Source: Rhizobium sp. Root1203 (GTDB lineage: Bacteria > Pseudomonadota > Alphaproteobacteria > Rhizobiales > Rhizobiaceae). From it: a stretch of DNA of 64,000 nucleotides. Under the pieces are notes generated by a model. It had not been told where the DNA came from and did not search any database. It saw only the letters and a program-made list of their open reading frames with translations. Below are positions 15,806-25,467 of the stretch, one piece after another; position 1 is the first letter of the stretch, and the number at the start of each line of letters is the position of its first letter. The stretch lies in contig NZ_LMCW01000001.1 in NCBI RefSeq assembly GCF_001424945.1, positions 91,443 through 155,442 of the forward strand. Reading direction: 5' to 3'. The position numbers and the translations under genes are program-made.

Positions 15806-18352
15806 TTAGCCGGCAGACTTGCGCGGCTCCGGTGGAAGGATCTCCGCCTTTGCCTCGTTGGCCGTCACGGCCGCGCGATGGCGGCGGCGCCAGTCGCCGA
15901 GGAAGAGCAGGATCGGTGCCGCGATGAAGACCGACGAAGCGGCTGCCACGAGGATGCCGAATACCATCGGCACCGCGAAGCTCTCCACAGCGCTGCCGCC
16001 CCAGATCGCCATCGGAAGCATGGCGAGGAAGGCGGTGGCGCCGGTGTAGAGGCTTCGTGCCAGCGTCTCGTTGATCGACTTGTCGATGATTTCGCGAAGC
16101 GGCATCGACTTGTAGAGGCGCATGTTTTCACGCATGCGGTCATACACGACCACCTTGTCGTTCACCGAGTAGCCGACGAGCGTCAGGAGGGCCGCGATGG
16201 CCGTCAGGTTGAAATCGAGGCCGGTCAGCGCAAAGAAGCCGACCACCTTCGTCACGTCGAGGATGAGCGTTGCGATGGCGCCGACCGCGAACGGCCATTC
16301 GAAGCGCCACCAGATGTAGAACAGCATCGCGAGGCTGGCGAGCACCACCGACATGATGCCGGCCCATGCGAGTTCGCCGCTGACCTTCGGGCCGATGACG
16401 TCGGTGCCGGTGACGGTCGCCTGCGGATCGAGCTTGACGATTTCATCCTTCAGCTTGGTGACTGCGGCCGTCTGAGCCTCTTCGCCGCCTTCCTGGCGCT
16501 GCGCGCGCACAGCCATGGTATTGTTGTCGCCGAAGGATTGCAGCGAAACCTCGCCGAGGCCGAGCTCGTTAAGCCCCGTGCGGAAAGCTGAAAGGTCTAC
16601 CGTGCCGCTCGTCTTGACCGACATCTGGATGCCGCCCTTGAAGTCGACGCCGTAATTCAGTCCCGGCGTGATGAAGAGCACGATCGATGCAACCGACAGG
16701 ATGGCCGAAACCGTCACGCCGATAAATCGTGCCTTCATGAAGTGAATGTTCGTGCCATCCGGGATCAGGTGCAGCGGCAGAAGCGGCTTGATGTGAATGA
16801 CCTTCATCTTGCGGCGGCGGGCAATCGCGATCATCACGACACGGACGATCGCCACAGCCGTGAACATCGAGATCATGATGCCGAGGCCCATGGTCACCGC
16901 GAAGCCGCGGACCGGGCCGGAACCGAACCAGAAGAGGATTGCGGCGGCGATCAGCGCCGTCATGTTACCGTCGACGATGGTCGAGTAGGCGCGGCTGAAG
17001 CCGGCATCGATGGCCGCAAACGCGCTCTTTCCCTTGCGGGTTTCTTCACGGATGCGCTCGTTGATGAGAACGTTCGCGTCGACCGCAAGGCCGATGCCGA
17101 GGACGACACCCGCGATGCCGGGCAGCGTCAGGGTCGAGCCGATCAGCGTCAGGCCGGCGAAGGTCAGGATGACGTTGAGTGCCAGGGCGGCGTTGGCCAG
17201 AAGGCCCCAGGCGCCGTAGAGGAAGAAGATGAAGGCGGCGACGAAGGCGAAGCCGATCAGGCCGGAGTAGACGCCCTTCTTGATGGCGTCGGCCCCGAGA
17301 TCGGCACCGACGGTGCGTTCTTCGATGACGGTGAGCTTGGCGGGCAGGGCACCGGCGCGCAGCATGGCGGCAAGCGTCGTTGCGCTGTCGGCGGAGAAGC
17401 TGCCGGATATCTGCCCGGAGCCGCCGGTGATCGGTTCGCGGATGACAGGCGCGCTCAGCACCTTGTCGTCGAGAACGATGGCGAAGGGATTGCCGACGTT
17501 CTGGCGGGTGATGTCGGCAAAGCGAGTGGCGCCTGCACTGTCGAAGCGGAAGCTGACGACCGGCTCATGGGTGTTCGGATCGAAGCTGACACGAGCATCC
17601 GACAGGCGGTCACCCGAAATCTCGACGCGGTCGAGAACGGGATAGGCCTGGCCCTTCTCGTCCTTCAGCATCGTCACACCGGGTCCCGGTGCGTTGGTCG
17701 GGGACAGCATGTGGAAGGACATCTTCGCGGTCGAGCCGAGAAGCTGGCGAAGGCGTGTGGGATCCTGGGCGCCCGGGAGCTGAACGAGGACGCGGTTTGC
17801 GCCGATGCGCTGGATCGTCGGTTCGGCGACGCCCACCTGGTCGACGCGCTGGCGGATGACCTCGAGACTCTGCTGGACCGCCGAATCGACGTTGCTGGCG
17901 ATGCCGGCAGGCGAGAAGCCGACCGTGATATTGCCACCGCTTGCATTGACCGACAAATCCGACTGGCCGGCGCTGATGCCGGTGCCGATCGTGTTGCCGA
18001 GCGTCTTCAGCTGAGTGACGGCCTCGTCGCTTTGCGCAGGATCGGTCAGCACGACGACGATCTGGTTCTGGTTGCGAACGACCGACTTCGTGGCGATGTT
18101 CTTTTCGCGAAGCACGCGGCGGGCATCCTGCAGCAGCGACTGCAGCCGCTCGCGGGTCAGGTCCGCTTCATCGACTTCGAGAACGAGGTGCGAGCCGCCG
18201 CGAAGGTCGAGGCCCAGGGAAACCTGGCTATGCGGCAGCCAGGAAGGCATGCGCTGCAGGACGGATTGCGGCAGGGCGTTCGGCAGGGCGATCAGAATGC
18301 CGAGGAGAATGACCACCGTATAGGTGATCACCAGCCATGGTGAAGTGCGCAT
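15806..18352 (-). CDS. secDF: SecD-SecF fused protein translocase subunit
   Basis: An 848-residue fusion of SecD and SecF, the proton-driven inner membrane accessory of the SecYEG translocon that helps pull exported proteins out. The SecD half has helix 1 (LVITYTVVILLGILIALPNA), the motif LGLDLRGGSHLVLEV, a large periplasmic P1 region and the five-helix RND-type membrane block with GIGLAVDANVLINERIREE. The SecF half starts near residue 545, with NYGVDFKGGIQM and the matching VGYSVNDKVVVYDRMREN. Fused SecDF is common in rhizobia. No yajC is adjacent. AAGGA lies upstream of the start. Confidence 0.96.
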   Translation of the reverse strand: MRTSPWLVITYTVVILLGILIALPNALPQSVLQRMPSWLPHSQVSLGLDLRGGSHLVLEVDEADLTRERLQSLLQDARRVLREKNIATKSVVRNQNQIVVVLTDPAQSDEAVTQLKTLGNTIGTGISAGQSDLSVNASGGNITVGFSPAGIASNVDSAVQQSLEVIRQRVDQVGVAEPTIQRIGANRVLVQLPGAQDPTRLRQLLGSTAKMSFHMLSPTNAPGPGVTMLKDEKGQAYPVLDRVEISGDRLSDARVSFDPNTHEPVVSFRFDSAGATRFADITRQNVGNPFAIVLDDKVLSAPVIREPITGGSGQISGSFSADSATTLAAMLRAGALPAKLTVIEERTVGADLGADAIKKGVYSGLIGFAFVAAFIFFLYGAWGLLANAALALNVILTFAGLTLIGSTLTLPGIAGVVLGIGLAVDANVLINERIREETRKGKSAFAAIDAGFSRAYSTIVDGNMTALIAAAILFWFGSGPVRGFAVTMGLGIMISMFTAVAIVRVVMIAIARRRKMKVIHIKPLLPLHLIPDGTNIHFMKARFIGVTVSAILSVASIVLFITPGLNYGVDFKGGIQMSVKTSGTVDLSAFRTGLNELGLGEVSLQSFGDNNTMAVRAQRQEGGEEAQTAAVTKLKDEIVKLDPQATVTGTDVIGPKVSGELAWAGIMSVVLASLAMLFYIWWRFEWPFAVGAIATLILDVTKVVGFFALTGLDFNLTAIAALLTLVGYSVNDKVVVYDRMRENMRLYKSMPLREIIDKSINETLARSLYTGATAFLAMLPMAIWGGSAVESFAVPMVFGILVAAASSVFIAAPILLFLGDWRRRHRAAVTANEAKAEILPPEPRKSAG

Positions 18353-18446
18353 ATGGTTGTTTATCCTTGATAACGCTTGACCCTGCGCGTGTCGCGCGGG
18401 CAGCGTGTCGTAAATGCAGATAGGAAGCGCCGGTCAGGCGCGCAGA

Positions 18447-18830
18447 TCAGGCCGTTGCCGTCGGCGGGCCGCGCGAATCGTAGGCTTTCGCGCTGGTCGC
18501 ATGGAGGGGCAGGTCGACGGGCGACGAAAGCGTCGCGTCGCGACGAAAGGCAAATTCGATGGCAGGCGGGTTCGCAGGGATCGCCGCGCCCGAAGCGTAG
18601 GCGACGTATTTCGGCGCGACCTTGCGGTCGGCGGCGAGAATTCCGCGCACTGCGTCCCGCGCGCTGAGCTGCAGCGGCTGGCCGTCCTTGCTCGAAGACG
18701 AGACTGAATTCGGCCCGCGCGCCGGACCGAGCACGAGATTGCCGCCAAAGAGAAGGCCGAGGTAAGCGAAGATCGCAACGGCGAGAGAAACGGCAACGCG
18801 ACCCGTCATGCGGCGCGCGTCGAGCCTCAT
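18447..18830 (-). CDS. hypothetical single-pass membrane protein
   Basis: About 127 residues with one hydrophobic helix near the N-terminus (VAVSLAVAIFAYLGLLFGG), then a low-complexity, probably periplasmic tail. I recognise no family. The start is uncertain: the ATG at 18830 has no good binding site, a TTG at 18869 extends it by 13 residues, and an ATG at 18809 would start right at the helix. It follows the antiporter gene on the same strand and precedes secDF. Confidence 0.5.
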   Translation of the reverse strand: MRLDARRMTGRVAVSLAVAIFAYLGLLFGGNLVLGPARGPNSVSSSSKDGQPLQLSARDAVRGILAADRKVAPKYVAYASGAAIPANPPAIEFAFRRDATLSSPVDLPLHATSAKAYDSRGPPTATA

Positions 18831-18884
18831 CCCGTGTTCGTCTGCTTTTTCAATCTCGAACCGGCTCAACGGTGCAGAAGTCTC

Positions 18885-20699
18885 TCATTCTTTTTCTGGA
18901 GAAGGCGTTTCCTCGGCTTGGATTGTACCAGCCTCGGCCTCGTCTTCATAGGGTGCACTGTCATGATGCACTTGAGAGAGGCGGTCAAGCATGCCCATTG
19001 CGATTTCCCGCTCGCCCATGATGACGGTGTCGGCGCCGTAGTCCTTGAGTTCTTCCACTTCCGCGTCCGAGTGCGCACGCGCGACGATCAGCACGCTCGG
19101 ATTGGCGGCACGTCCCTGTTCCGCCACGCCGCAGGCTTCGAAGGCATTCGGGATCGCGATCACCAGGCTGCGCGCGCCGGCAAGGTTCGCGAGGTTGAGC
19201 ACGTCGCGCGACACCGCGTTGCCGCTGATGACCTCGATCCCCTGGTCCTTGAGTTCGGCAATGCGCTTGTCGGAGTCCTCGATGACGAGGAAGGGTGTTC
19301 CGGATGATTTCAGGTTTTGGCCAACGATACTGCCGACGCGTCCGTAGCCGACCAGGATGGCGTGCCCGCGAAGTGCGGTCTTGTGCACTTCGTCTGCGAC
19401 CGCCAGCGGCGCTTCGGCGGGCTCCGGCGCCGCCTCTTCCTTGATCTCGGCGGCCGGTTCGTCGCGCTTGGCTGGTTCGAGGAGCGGACGAAGCCGGTCG
19501 CAGGCATAGAAGAGAAGCGGGTTTAGGATGATCGAGATGATTGCGCCAGCAAGGATCAGATCGCGTCCCTCTTCCGGCAGCAGTCCCAGATCGACGCCCA
19601 GCGCGGCCAGAATGAAGGAGAATTCACCGATCTGCCCGAGGCTCGCTGAAATCGTCAGCGCCGTTCCTATCGGCTTGCGGAACAACAGCACGATCAGGAA
19701 GGCGGCCAGCGATTTTCCGATAACGATGATGAAGACGGTGGCAAGCAGAGGGATCGGCTTGTCGACCAGGATGTTCGGATCAAACAGCATGCCGACCGAC
19801 ACGAAGAACAACACCGCGAAAGCGTCGCGAAGCGGCAGGCTTTCCTGCGCGGCACGGTGGCTGAGCTCGCTTTCGGCCAGAACCATACCCGCGAAGAAGG
19901 CGCCGAGCGCCAGCGACACGCCGAAGAGTTTCGAAGCGCCAAACGCGACGCCAAGAGCGATCGCAAGCACGCCGAGGCGAAAAAGCTCGCGGGAGCCGGT
20001 ATGAGCGATGCGGTGCATCGTCCAGGGGATGACGCGCCGCCCGAAAATCAGCATGACGCCGACGAACAGCGCCACTTTTATGAGCGTCATGGCGATGATG
20101 CCGCCGATGCCGAGATCAAGGCCGAACAAACGACTGACGGCAGCAGAAAGCGGCTCGACTGTTCCGTGGCCGCCGCCGATGCTGGCGGCTGCCGGTATCA
20201 GGACGAGTGCCAGAACCATGGCAAGGTCCTCGACGATCAGCCAGCCGACGGCGATCTTGCCGCGTTCGGTTTCGACCAGCCGCCGCTCCTGCAGTGCCTT
20301 CAGAAGCACCACTGTCGAAGCGACGGAAAGAGCGAGGCCGAAGACGAGGCTCCCTCCCGTCGGCCATCCCATGATCGCTCCCAATCCCCAACCGAGCAGG
20401 GTGGCGAAGGCGATCTGAACGATCGCTCCGGGCACGGCGATACCGCGCACCGAGAGAAGGTCCTTGAGCGAGAAATGCAGGCCGACACCGAACATGAGCA
20501 GGATGACGCCGATTTCAGCGAGTTCGGGCGCCAATCCCTGGTCTGCGACGAAGCCGGGCGTGTGCGGCCCGACCAAAATGCCGGCGACGAGATAGCCGAC
20601 GAGTGGCGGCAGACGGAGCCTGTGGGCCAGCGCGCCGAGAATGAACGCAAGCACGAGACCCCCGACGATCGTCGAAATCAAAGGTGTATCGTGCGGCAT
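18885..20699 (-). CDS. ybaL: CPA2 cation/proton antiporter, YbaL/Kef type
   Basis: A 604-residue inner membrane antiporter. Residues 1-385 hold about 12-13 hydrophobic helices of the Na+/H+ exchanger (CPA2) fold and match E. coli YbaL closely in motif order: TPLISTIVGGLVLAFILGAL, LMFGVGLHFSLKDLL, STVVLLKALQER and GWLIVEDLAMVLALVLIPA. After a Glu/Ala-rich linker comes a TrkA-N/RCK domain with the Rossmann motif GYGRVGSIVGQNLKSSG and EVISGNAVSRDVLN. RCK domains gate these proteins through NAD(H) or ligands such as glutathione adducts. A strong GGGAGA site precedes the ATG. Transported ion (probably K+) is inferred. Confidence 0.92.
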   Translation of the reverse strand: MPHDTPLISTIVGGLVLAFILGALAHRLRLPPLVGYLVAGILVGPHTPGFVADQGLAPELAEIGVILLMFGVGLHFSLKDLLSVRGIAVPGAIVQIAFATLLGWGLGAIMGWPTGGSLVFGLALSVASTVVLLKALQERRLVETERGKIAVGWLIVEDLAMVLALVLIPAAASIGGGHGTVEPLSAAVSRLFGLDLGIGGIIAMTLIKVALFVGVMLIFGRRVIPWTMHRIAHTGSRELFRLGVLAIALGVAFGASKLFGVSLALGAFFAGMVLAESELSHRAAQESLPLRDAFAVLFFVSVGMLFDPNILVDKPIPLLATVFIIVIGKSLAAFLIVLLFRKPIGTALTISASLGQIGEFSFILAALGVDLGLLPEEGRDLILAGAIISIILNPLLFYACDRLRPLLEPAKRDEPAAEIKEEAAPEPAEAPLAVADEVHKTALRGHAILVGYGRVGSIVGQNLKSSGTPFLVIEDSDKRIAELKDQGIEVISGNAVSRDVLNLANLAGARSLVIAIPNAFEACGVAEQGRAANPSVLIVARAHSDAEVEELKDYGADTVIMGEREIAMGMLDRLSQVHHDSAPYEDEAEAGTIQAEETPSPEKE

Positions 20700-20734
20700 C
20701 GTTGTCTCCCGAACTGGATATCCCGTTAAAAATA

Positions 20735-20755
20735 TGACATATATGACCTATATCA
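20735..20755. promoter_or_regulatory. candidate AT-rich operator between antiporter and XRE regulator
   Basis: TGACATA and TATATCA form imperfect inverted arms around seven bases, in an AT-rich patch (20728-20760) that is the only spacer between the divergent antiporter and XRE genes. It could serve as operator for the regulator, but symmetry alone supports this. Confidence 0.3.
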
Positions 20756-20778
20756 ACCAATATGGGTGGTTTGACGAT

Positions 20779-21036
20779 ATGGGTCAAGGCGCAAAGGAAA
20801 CAATTCTGACACCGGCACTGTGCCGCGCCGCTCGCGGATTGCTCGATTGGACGCAACTCGATCTTGCCGATCAGGCAGCAGTCTCGCGAAGCACGATCCG
20901 CGATTACGAGGGCCGGCACCACGAAATCCACCGTGCGACAGAAGCGCAGTTGCGCATGGCTTTCGAAAAAGGTGGCGTTGCGTTTGTCGAAGTCGAGGGA
21001 GTGGGGACGTGTCTCTGCCTCCCATCAACCGAATGA
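20779..21036 (+). CDS. small XRE-family transcriptional regulator
   Basis: An 85-residue DNA-binding protein with one helix-turn-helix of the XRE/Cro type. Residues about 13-45 (CRAARGLLDWTQLDLADQAA, then VSRSTIRDYEG) are the classic pattern, and the protein ends in a short beta extension. I place the start at the ATG at 20779 with a weak GGGTGG site; in-frame ATGs at 20734 and further up are possible. It is divergent from the YbaL-type antiporter with only about 80 bases between, so it may control that gene or itself. It converges with the GT39 gene. Confidence 0.75.
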   Translation: MGQGAKETILTPALCRAARGLLDWTQLDLADQAAVSRSTIRDYEGRHHEIHRATEAQLRMAFEKGGVAFVEVEGVGTCLCLPSTE

Positions 21037-21040
21037 TACT

Positions 21041-22465
21041 CTATCTGGTGCGCATCAGGCAGCGTGGCGAGACTTTGTACGCGTAGATGGTCTTGCCGCG
21101 ATAGTATCCGTCAGCCGGTTCCCAGGACCCGACGGCCACCGGCGTCTGCGCGCAGGTCACGGGCTGTGTCGTGATGAACAGAACGTCCCGGCTGAGGTCA
21201 TCCGGCATCGCAAAAGTCTGTTCGTAGTAGCTCTCCGGCGTGCCAGCGGGCGGACGCGCATAGAGGCGGAACGGCTCGTTTCTGAGCGTATGGAACATAT
21301 CGGCAAGCATGTCGCGGCTGTCGCTGACGATGTCTGTGACGCCGGACTGGCGTGCCAGATCGGCGGCCTCGCGACTGATGGTGCTACGTCCGAGATAGCG
21401 TTTCATCGCCTCGTTGCCGTTGGGCAGTACGAGCTGATGCGCGAAGACCGCTGCCAAGGGAAAGGCGATGCTTGCGAATCCGTTGAGGGCCAGAGAAATC
21501 CGCAATCCTTTCGGCCATTCGCGGTGGAGCAGCCAGACGGCAAGGATCGTTCCGGCGACGTAGGCGGTCACGGCCCAGTTGGCATAGGCTTTTGCCACCA
21601 GCGCCTGGAAGGTGATGAGAAGAATGACAGGAACCGAAAGCCATATCAGCAGCGTTTCGAATGCGCTGCTGTTGCCCCTGATGGCTCGGTAGACCGCCCA
21701 TAGGATCGCAAAGAACACGATCGGTCCGACGACGCCGAATTGCGCCGCGAAGAACTCGACGCCGCGGCGCACGTCGATGCTGAGAGCGCTCCAATGCGCA
21801 ATGTTCGTCGTATGCTTCACCGTCGTCGCGTCGTGCGTGACGTTCCACCACAGGTTCGGCGAGGCCACGGCGATGGCTGCACCTGCTGAAATGAAGAAAT
21901 CTCTCCAGGCGATGCGGGCCGACTGCATAAGGATCAAGGCGATCAAACCACCGGGAACGACGAACAGGATCGCATATTTCGACAGGAAGGCGCAGCCGAA
22001 GGCGATCCCCATGAGCAGCGCCAGCCCGATCGACCGTTGCCGGGTAAGTCCGAAATAGCCAAACAGCGCGGCGGCAAGGAAAAACAGCAGGACGACGTCA
22101 GTCGAGAAGAAGACCGAAGACAGCGCTACGCCCGGCAGCGTGATGTAGGTGACGCCGGTCCAGCCTTCGACTTCGGGCCCGACGAACCGCTTCGCCGTCT
22201 TCATCAACACAAAGGCGGTCGCCATGTGGACCAGCGGGCCGCAGACCCGGATCCAGAATATCGACGTCGAACCGGAGATCTCGGTCATCGCCCGGATGAT
22301 CCAGGCGATCATCGGTGGCTTCGAGTAGTAGCCGAAGTCGATGTTTTGTGACCAAAGCCAGTATTGCGCTTCATCGACAAACAGATCCGTGCTGTCGAAA
22401 TGAAGCGTGACGACACGCCACAGCGTGATGCCGATGATGACGAAGAGACCTAGCCGGGCAGACAT
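21041..22465 (-). CDS. GT39-type membrane glycosyltransferase (ArnT/PMT family)
   Basis: A 474-residue polytopic GT-C glycosyltransferase of the dolichyl-phosphate-mannose mannosyltransferase family (PMT/PMT_2). The first periplasmic loop carries the catalytic acidic motif LFVDEAQYWLWSQ (about residues 28-40) followed by YYSKPPMIAW, as in ArnT-like enzymes. About ten helices follow, and the last 130 residues are soluble. Such enzymes transfer a sugar from a polyprenyl phosphate to lipid A, glycans or proteins at the periplasmic face; the acceptor here is unknown. GGAA precedes the ATG. It stands alone. Confidence 0.88.
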   Translation of the reverse strand: MSARLGLFVIIGITLWRVVTLHFDSTDLFVDEAQYWLWSQNIDFGYYSKPPMIAWIIRAMTEISGSTSIFWIRVCGPLVHMATAFVLMKTAKRFVGPEVEGWTGVTYITLPGVALSSVFFSTDVVLLFFLAAALFGYFGLTRQRSIGLALLMGIAFGCAFLSKYAILFVVPGGLIALILMQSARIAWRDFFISAGAAIAVASPNLWWNVTHDATTVKHTTNIAHWSALSIDVRRGVEFFAAQFGVVGPIVFFAILWAVYRAIRGNSSAFETLLIWLSVPVILLITFQALVAKAYANWAVTAYVAGTILAVWLLHREWPKGLRISLALNGFASIAFPLAAVFAHQLVLPNGNEAMKRYLGRSTISREAADLARQSGVTDIVSDSRDMLADMFHTLRNEPFRLYARPPAGTPESYYEQTFAMPDDLSRDVLFITTQPVTCAQTPVAVGSWEPADGYYRGKTIYAYKVSPRCLMRTR

Positions 22466-22572
22466 GAACCGGATTCCGTTGAACTGCCCAAGGACCCGGG
22501 GAGGGGCCGGTACAGCTGTTGCGTGAGAACTAACGCGTCAGCGTCGTCATACTGTGAATTTACGACGGAGAT

Positions 22573-22686
22573 TCAAAGGACGCGAAGAGACAAAGCGCCG
22601 CGGTTTGCCGCGATACGATCGAGCAGCGCGACGGCTGCAAGAACGGCTATTGCCAGTAAGCACGAACCCAATCCGAGAACAATCAT
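22573..22686 (-). CDS. possible 37-residue membrane peptide
   Basis: A short open frame encoding a 37-residue peptide whose first 21 residues are hydrophobic (MIVLGLGSCLLAIAVLAAVA), ending in a basic tail. AAGGA lies eight bases before the ATG at 22686. It lies between the GT39 gene and the chemotaxis operon. The binding site and single-helix pattern support it; the small size leaves it uncertain. Confidence 0.35.
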   Translation of the reverse strand: MIVLGLGSCLLAIAVLAAVALLDRIAANRGALSLRVL

Positions 22687-23057
22687 TGCCCGATCCTTAA
22701 GACGTCATGTCACAGTTCGGCGGGGATATAGCACGAAGCTTGCTTCAGACTTGTAGCAGCCAAGCAACGCAAGCCCAGTATTTCATAGATGGTAATTCGC
22801 GTTGCCACGAAAGCGGGCATTCATAAAATGCGTATTAACCTTCAGGCAAGGAATTAACCATAAACATTCAATCCTACGTCGGAATGGGAAGATTGACTCG
22901 TCCCCACCAGGCATGACGCCGAACCGCCGTACCGGGTCGATCCGGTATCCATCTCTCAAGCAGCTTTGCAACAATATGCACTGACCGGGATGCTTCAGCC
23001 CGCCGGCGATCGCCGGTGTCCTGCTGCCGCCTGCGATCCGCGCTTATTGCATGAAGC
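22687..23057. other. upstream region of the chemotaxis operon
   Basis: About 370 bases with locally raised AT content (22775-22880) that must hold the promoter of the che operon. I could not assign -35/-10 boxes with confidence. Small frames here have no ribosome binding sites. Confidence 0.4.
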
Positions 23058-24728
23058 ATGGATTTTTTCGCCGGGCGTCCGCCCGGACAGTGTTGGGGAC
23101 AGGCGTTGGGGCAGGACATGCCATCGGATCAGGCACGGGGAGCACAGGCAGGCAGCCTGCGCGATCGACTGCGCTTTGCCGGCCTCGATACCGACCAGTG
23201 CGACATGGTTCGCCGCCACCGGCCCGCCCTCCAGCAGCACCTGACGGCTGGCCTTCGCGATCTCTTCCACCGTTTCCAGTCGTTTCCGGATGCAGCGCGC
23301 AATTTCGAGAGCGAGCGTCAGGTGGAGCGGCTCCACGACCTGCAGGCGTCCCACTGGGACGTGCTGACCGATGCGCGCTTCGATAGCCTCTACGCCGAGC
23401 GTGTGAAGGTGCTGTCGGATACCGAAAGCAAAATGGGCCTCGACCCGCGCTGGCACATCGCCGGCCATGGCGTCGTGCTCGAACATGCCATAGCGGGTCT
23501 TGCTGCCGAACTTTCAGGCCGTCCTCTGCTGCCGGGCGCCAGGCGCCGGGCCCGCGAAACGACAGAGCTGATGAACGCCATCATTCGGCTCGTCATGGTG
23601 GACGTGGAGATCGCGGTATCCCTGCGCTTCAATGCGCTGCGCGCCTCCCAGCAGCGCCAGCTTGCCGACCAGCGCAACACCGACAAGGCTGAAGTGTCCC
23701 GTATGTTTGCCGATGTCATCGAAGGCCTTGCCGCCCGCGACCTCACGGTCCGTGCAGCAGTCGAGCCGGACGGTGCGCATCGCGACATCGCCGAGGCGCT
23801 GAACGGCGCCCTCGATGTCTTGCAGTCCGAATTCCGGACGATCGGCGAGAAGACGGCATCGGCGGAAGCTTCCGTGCAGGTGCTCGGTGACACGTCGCGG
23901 CGTCTCGCCGGCAATGCGTCCGGCCATGCCGAGGAGTTGCTCTCTTCGGCCGCGGCTCTTGCCGAACTTTCCGAAGGCGTTCGCCAGGGAGCTGCGGGCA
24001 GCCGCGCCGCCGAGCAGGCCGCTGCTTCGACCCGTGTCGCCGCTGAGGAAAGCGGGGAGGTCGTCGGTCGCGCGATCACGGCGATGGCCGATATCGAGAA
24101 GTCCGCGGAACGGATCGGCCAGATCATCGGCGCGATCGATGAAATTGCCTTTCAAACCAATCTCCTTGCGCTCAATGCGGGGATTGAGGCGGCTCGGGCT
24201 GGCGATTCCGGCCGCGGCTTTGCCGTCGTAGCGCAGGAAGTACGCGCCTTGGCACAGCGGTCCGCAGACGCTGCGCGCGAAATCAAAACGCTGGTCAGCA
24301 CGACCAAGGCACAGGTCGGAGCGGGCGTCCAGATGGTCGGCCGGACGCAGGATTCGATCGGCAGCATCGCTCGCCAGGTCACGGAGATCAACGCCGCGAT
24401 CGCGACCGTCGCCAGCCAGGCGAACGAGCATGCTTCCGCACTCGATACGGTCACCACGGACGTCAAGGGCCTCGGCGCACGCGTCGCTGAGGGTGCAGGC
24501 GATGCAACGCAATCCGCTGAAAGCGCCGATGATCTTCACACCGTGATCGTCGAACTCGGCCGCACCGTTCGCGAGTTCCGCCTGGCCCGGCAGGATGCCG
24601 AGACGGCGCGACGTCCCACGCGCGCCGTCGAGGTGCAATCGGTTCGTGCGAATGTGGAGAACGAGGACGAAGGTTTTGACTTCGGCCGGCCGCTCGCAAG
24701 CCTCGGGGGAGGTCGGAGTGTTTACTGA
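23058..24728 (+). CDS. icpA: soluble globin-coupled chemoreceptor
   Basis: A cytoplasmic methyl-accepting chemotaxis-type protein of about 556 residues with no membrane helix. Residues about 35-200 match a protoglobin (HemAT-like) sensor domain with the candidate proximal haem His in [12 protein letters not shown]. The rest is a helical signalling region with the hairpin tip [20 protein letters not shown] followed by [19 protein letters not shown], where CheA/CheW bind. It heads the che operon, like icpA in Ensifer and Rhizobium. Oxygen or redox sensing is inferred from the globin fold. An ATG at 23118 behind GGGGCAGGA may be the true start. Confidence 0.88.
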   Translation: MDFFAGRPPGQCWGQALGQDMPSDQARGAQAGSLRDRLRFAGLDTDQCDMVRRHRPALQQHLTAGLRDLFHRFQSFPDAARNFESERQVERLHDLQASHWDVLTDARFDSLYAERVKVLSDTESKMGLDPRWHIAGHGVVLEHAIAGLAAELSGRPLLPGARRRARETTELMNAIIRLVMVDVEIAVSLRFNALRASQQRQLADQRNTDKAEVSRMFADVIEGLAARDLTVRAAVEPDGAHRDIAEALNGALDVLQSEFRTIGEKTASAEASVQVLGDTSRRLAGNASGHAEELLSSAAALAELSEGVRQGAAGSRAAEQAAASTRVAAEESGEVVGRAITAMADIEKSAERIGQIIGAIDEIAFQTNLLALNAGIEAARAGDSGRGFAVVAQEVRALAQRSADAAREIKTLVSTTKAQVGAGVQMVGRTQDSIGSIARQVTEINAAIATVASQANEHASALDTVTTDVKGLGARVAEGAGDATQSAESADDLHTVIVELGRTVREFRLARQDAETARRPTRAVEVQSVRANVENEDEGFDFGRPLASLGGGRSVY

Positions 24729-24791
24729 ACCATTGGAATATGACGGCGGCTCACATTCACTGAGCGCAAATCAGGGAACAAGGAAAAGCTG

Positions 24792-25088
24792 ATGGCAGCA
24801 AAGAAGAATGTGAAGACGCTGAATTTGGCAGCGGTCCTCGATCTCAACGAAGCGACCGTCCTGCGCGACAAGCTCTTGTCGCTCCGGGGCAGCGACGTAT
24901 CGATCGATGCCTCTGCCGTCGAGCGTGTCGGAACGCTTGGCGCGCAGGTGCTGATGGCGGGAGCCAAGACCTGGGATGAGGACAAACTGGCGTTCACCTT
25001 CACCAAAGTCTCGGACGCATTTCAGAAAACCATGCAGTTGATCGGTGTCGACATCCACCATCTGCTTGCCAAGGAGATCCGGCAATGA
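24792..25088 (+). CDS. cheS: CheS, STAS-domain chemotaxis protein
   Basis: A 98-residue STAS-like protein (NLAAVLDLNEATVLRDKLLS, then IDASAVERVGTLGAQVLMAG), in the position of orf2/cheS of rhizobial che operons. In S. meliloti, CheS binds CheA and speeds loss of phosphate from CheY1, the phosphate sink. The usual STAS phospho-Ser region is present as ERVGTLG with Thr. The stop overlaps the cheY1 start by four bases, so the two are translationally coupled, in line with joint function. Confidence 0.88.
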   Translation: MAAKKNVKTLNLAAVLDLNEATVLRDKLLSLRGSDVSIDASAVERVGTLGAQVLMAGAKTWDEDKLAFTFTKVSDAFQKTMQLIGVDIHHLLAKEIRQ

Positions 25089-25450
25089 AGAAAAAAGTAC
25101 TGACCGTGGATGACTCACGGACCATTCGTAACATGCTTCTCGTGACGCTGAACAATGCGGGCTTCGAGACGATCCAGGCGGAAGACGGTATCGAGGGACT
25201 TGAGGTCCTGGAAGAATCCAATCCGGACGTCATCGTCACCGACATCAACATGCCGCGTCTCGACGGCTTCGGTTTCATCGAAGGTGTCCGCCGCAATGAG
25301 AAATACCGGGCAATCCCGATCCTGGTTCTGACGACCGAAAGCGATGCGGAAAAGAAGAACCGCGCGCGCCAGGCCGGTGCCACCGGCTGGATCGTCAAGC
25401 CTTTCGACCCTGCCAAGCTGATCGATGCCATTGAGCGCGTAACCGCTTAA
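25085..25450 (+). CDS. cheY1: chemotaxis response regulator CheY1
   Basis: A 121-residue single receiver: acidic pair LTVDDSRTIR, phospho-acceptor Asp in VIVTDINMPR, switch Thr in VLTTESD, Lys in WIVKPFDP. Rhizobia carry two CheY proteins in this operon; CheY1 is the one before cheA and in S. meliloti acts mainly as a phosphate sink that drains CheA phosphate from CheY2, aided by CheS. Start overlaps the cheS stop. Confidence 0.93.
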   Translation: MKKKVLTVDDSRTIRNMLLVTLNNAGFETIQAEDGIEGLEVLEESNPDVIVTDINMPRLDGFGFIEGVRRNEKYRAIPILVLTTESDAEKKNRARQAGATGWIVKPFDPAKLIDAIERVTA

Positions 25451-25467
25451 ACCCAGGATTTTCGCCT

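Noticed and set aside
16742..18343. A 533-codon open frame on the plus strand opposite secDF
   Set aside because: It is antisense to a well-recognised gene, has charged repetitive composition typical of reverse-strand frames in GC-rich DNA, and has no ribosome binding site or family match.
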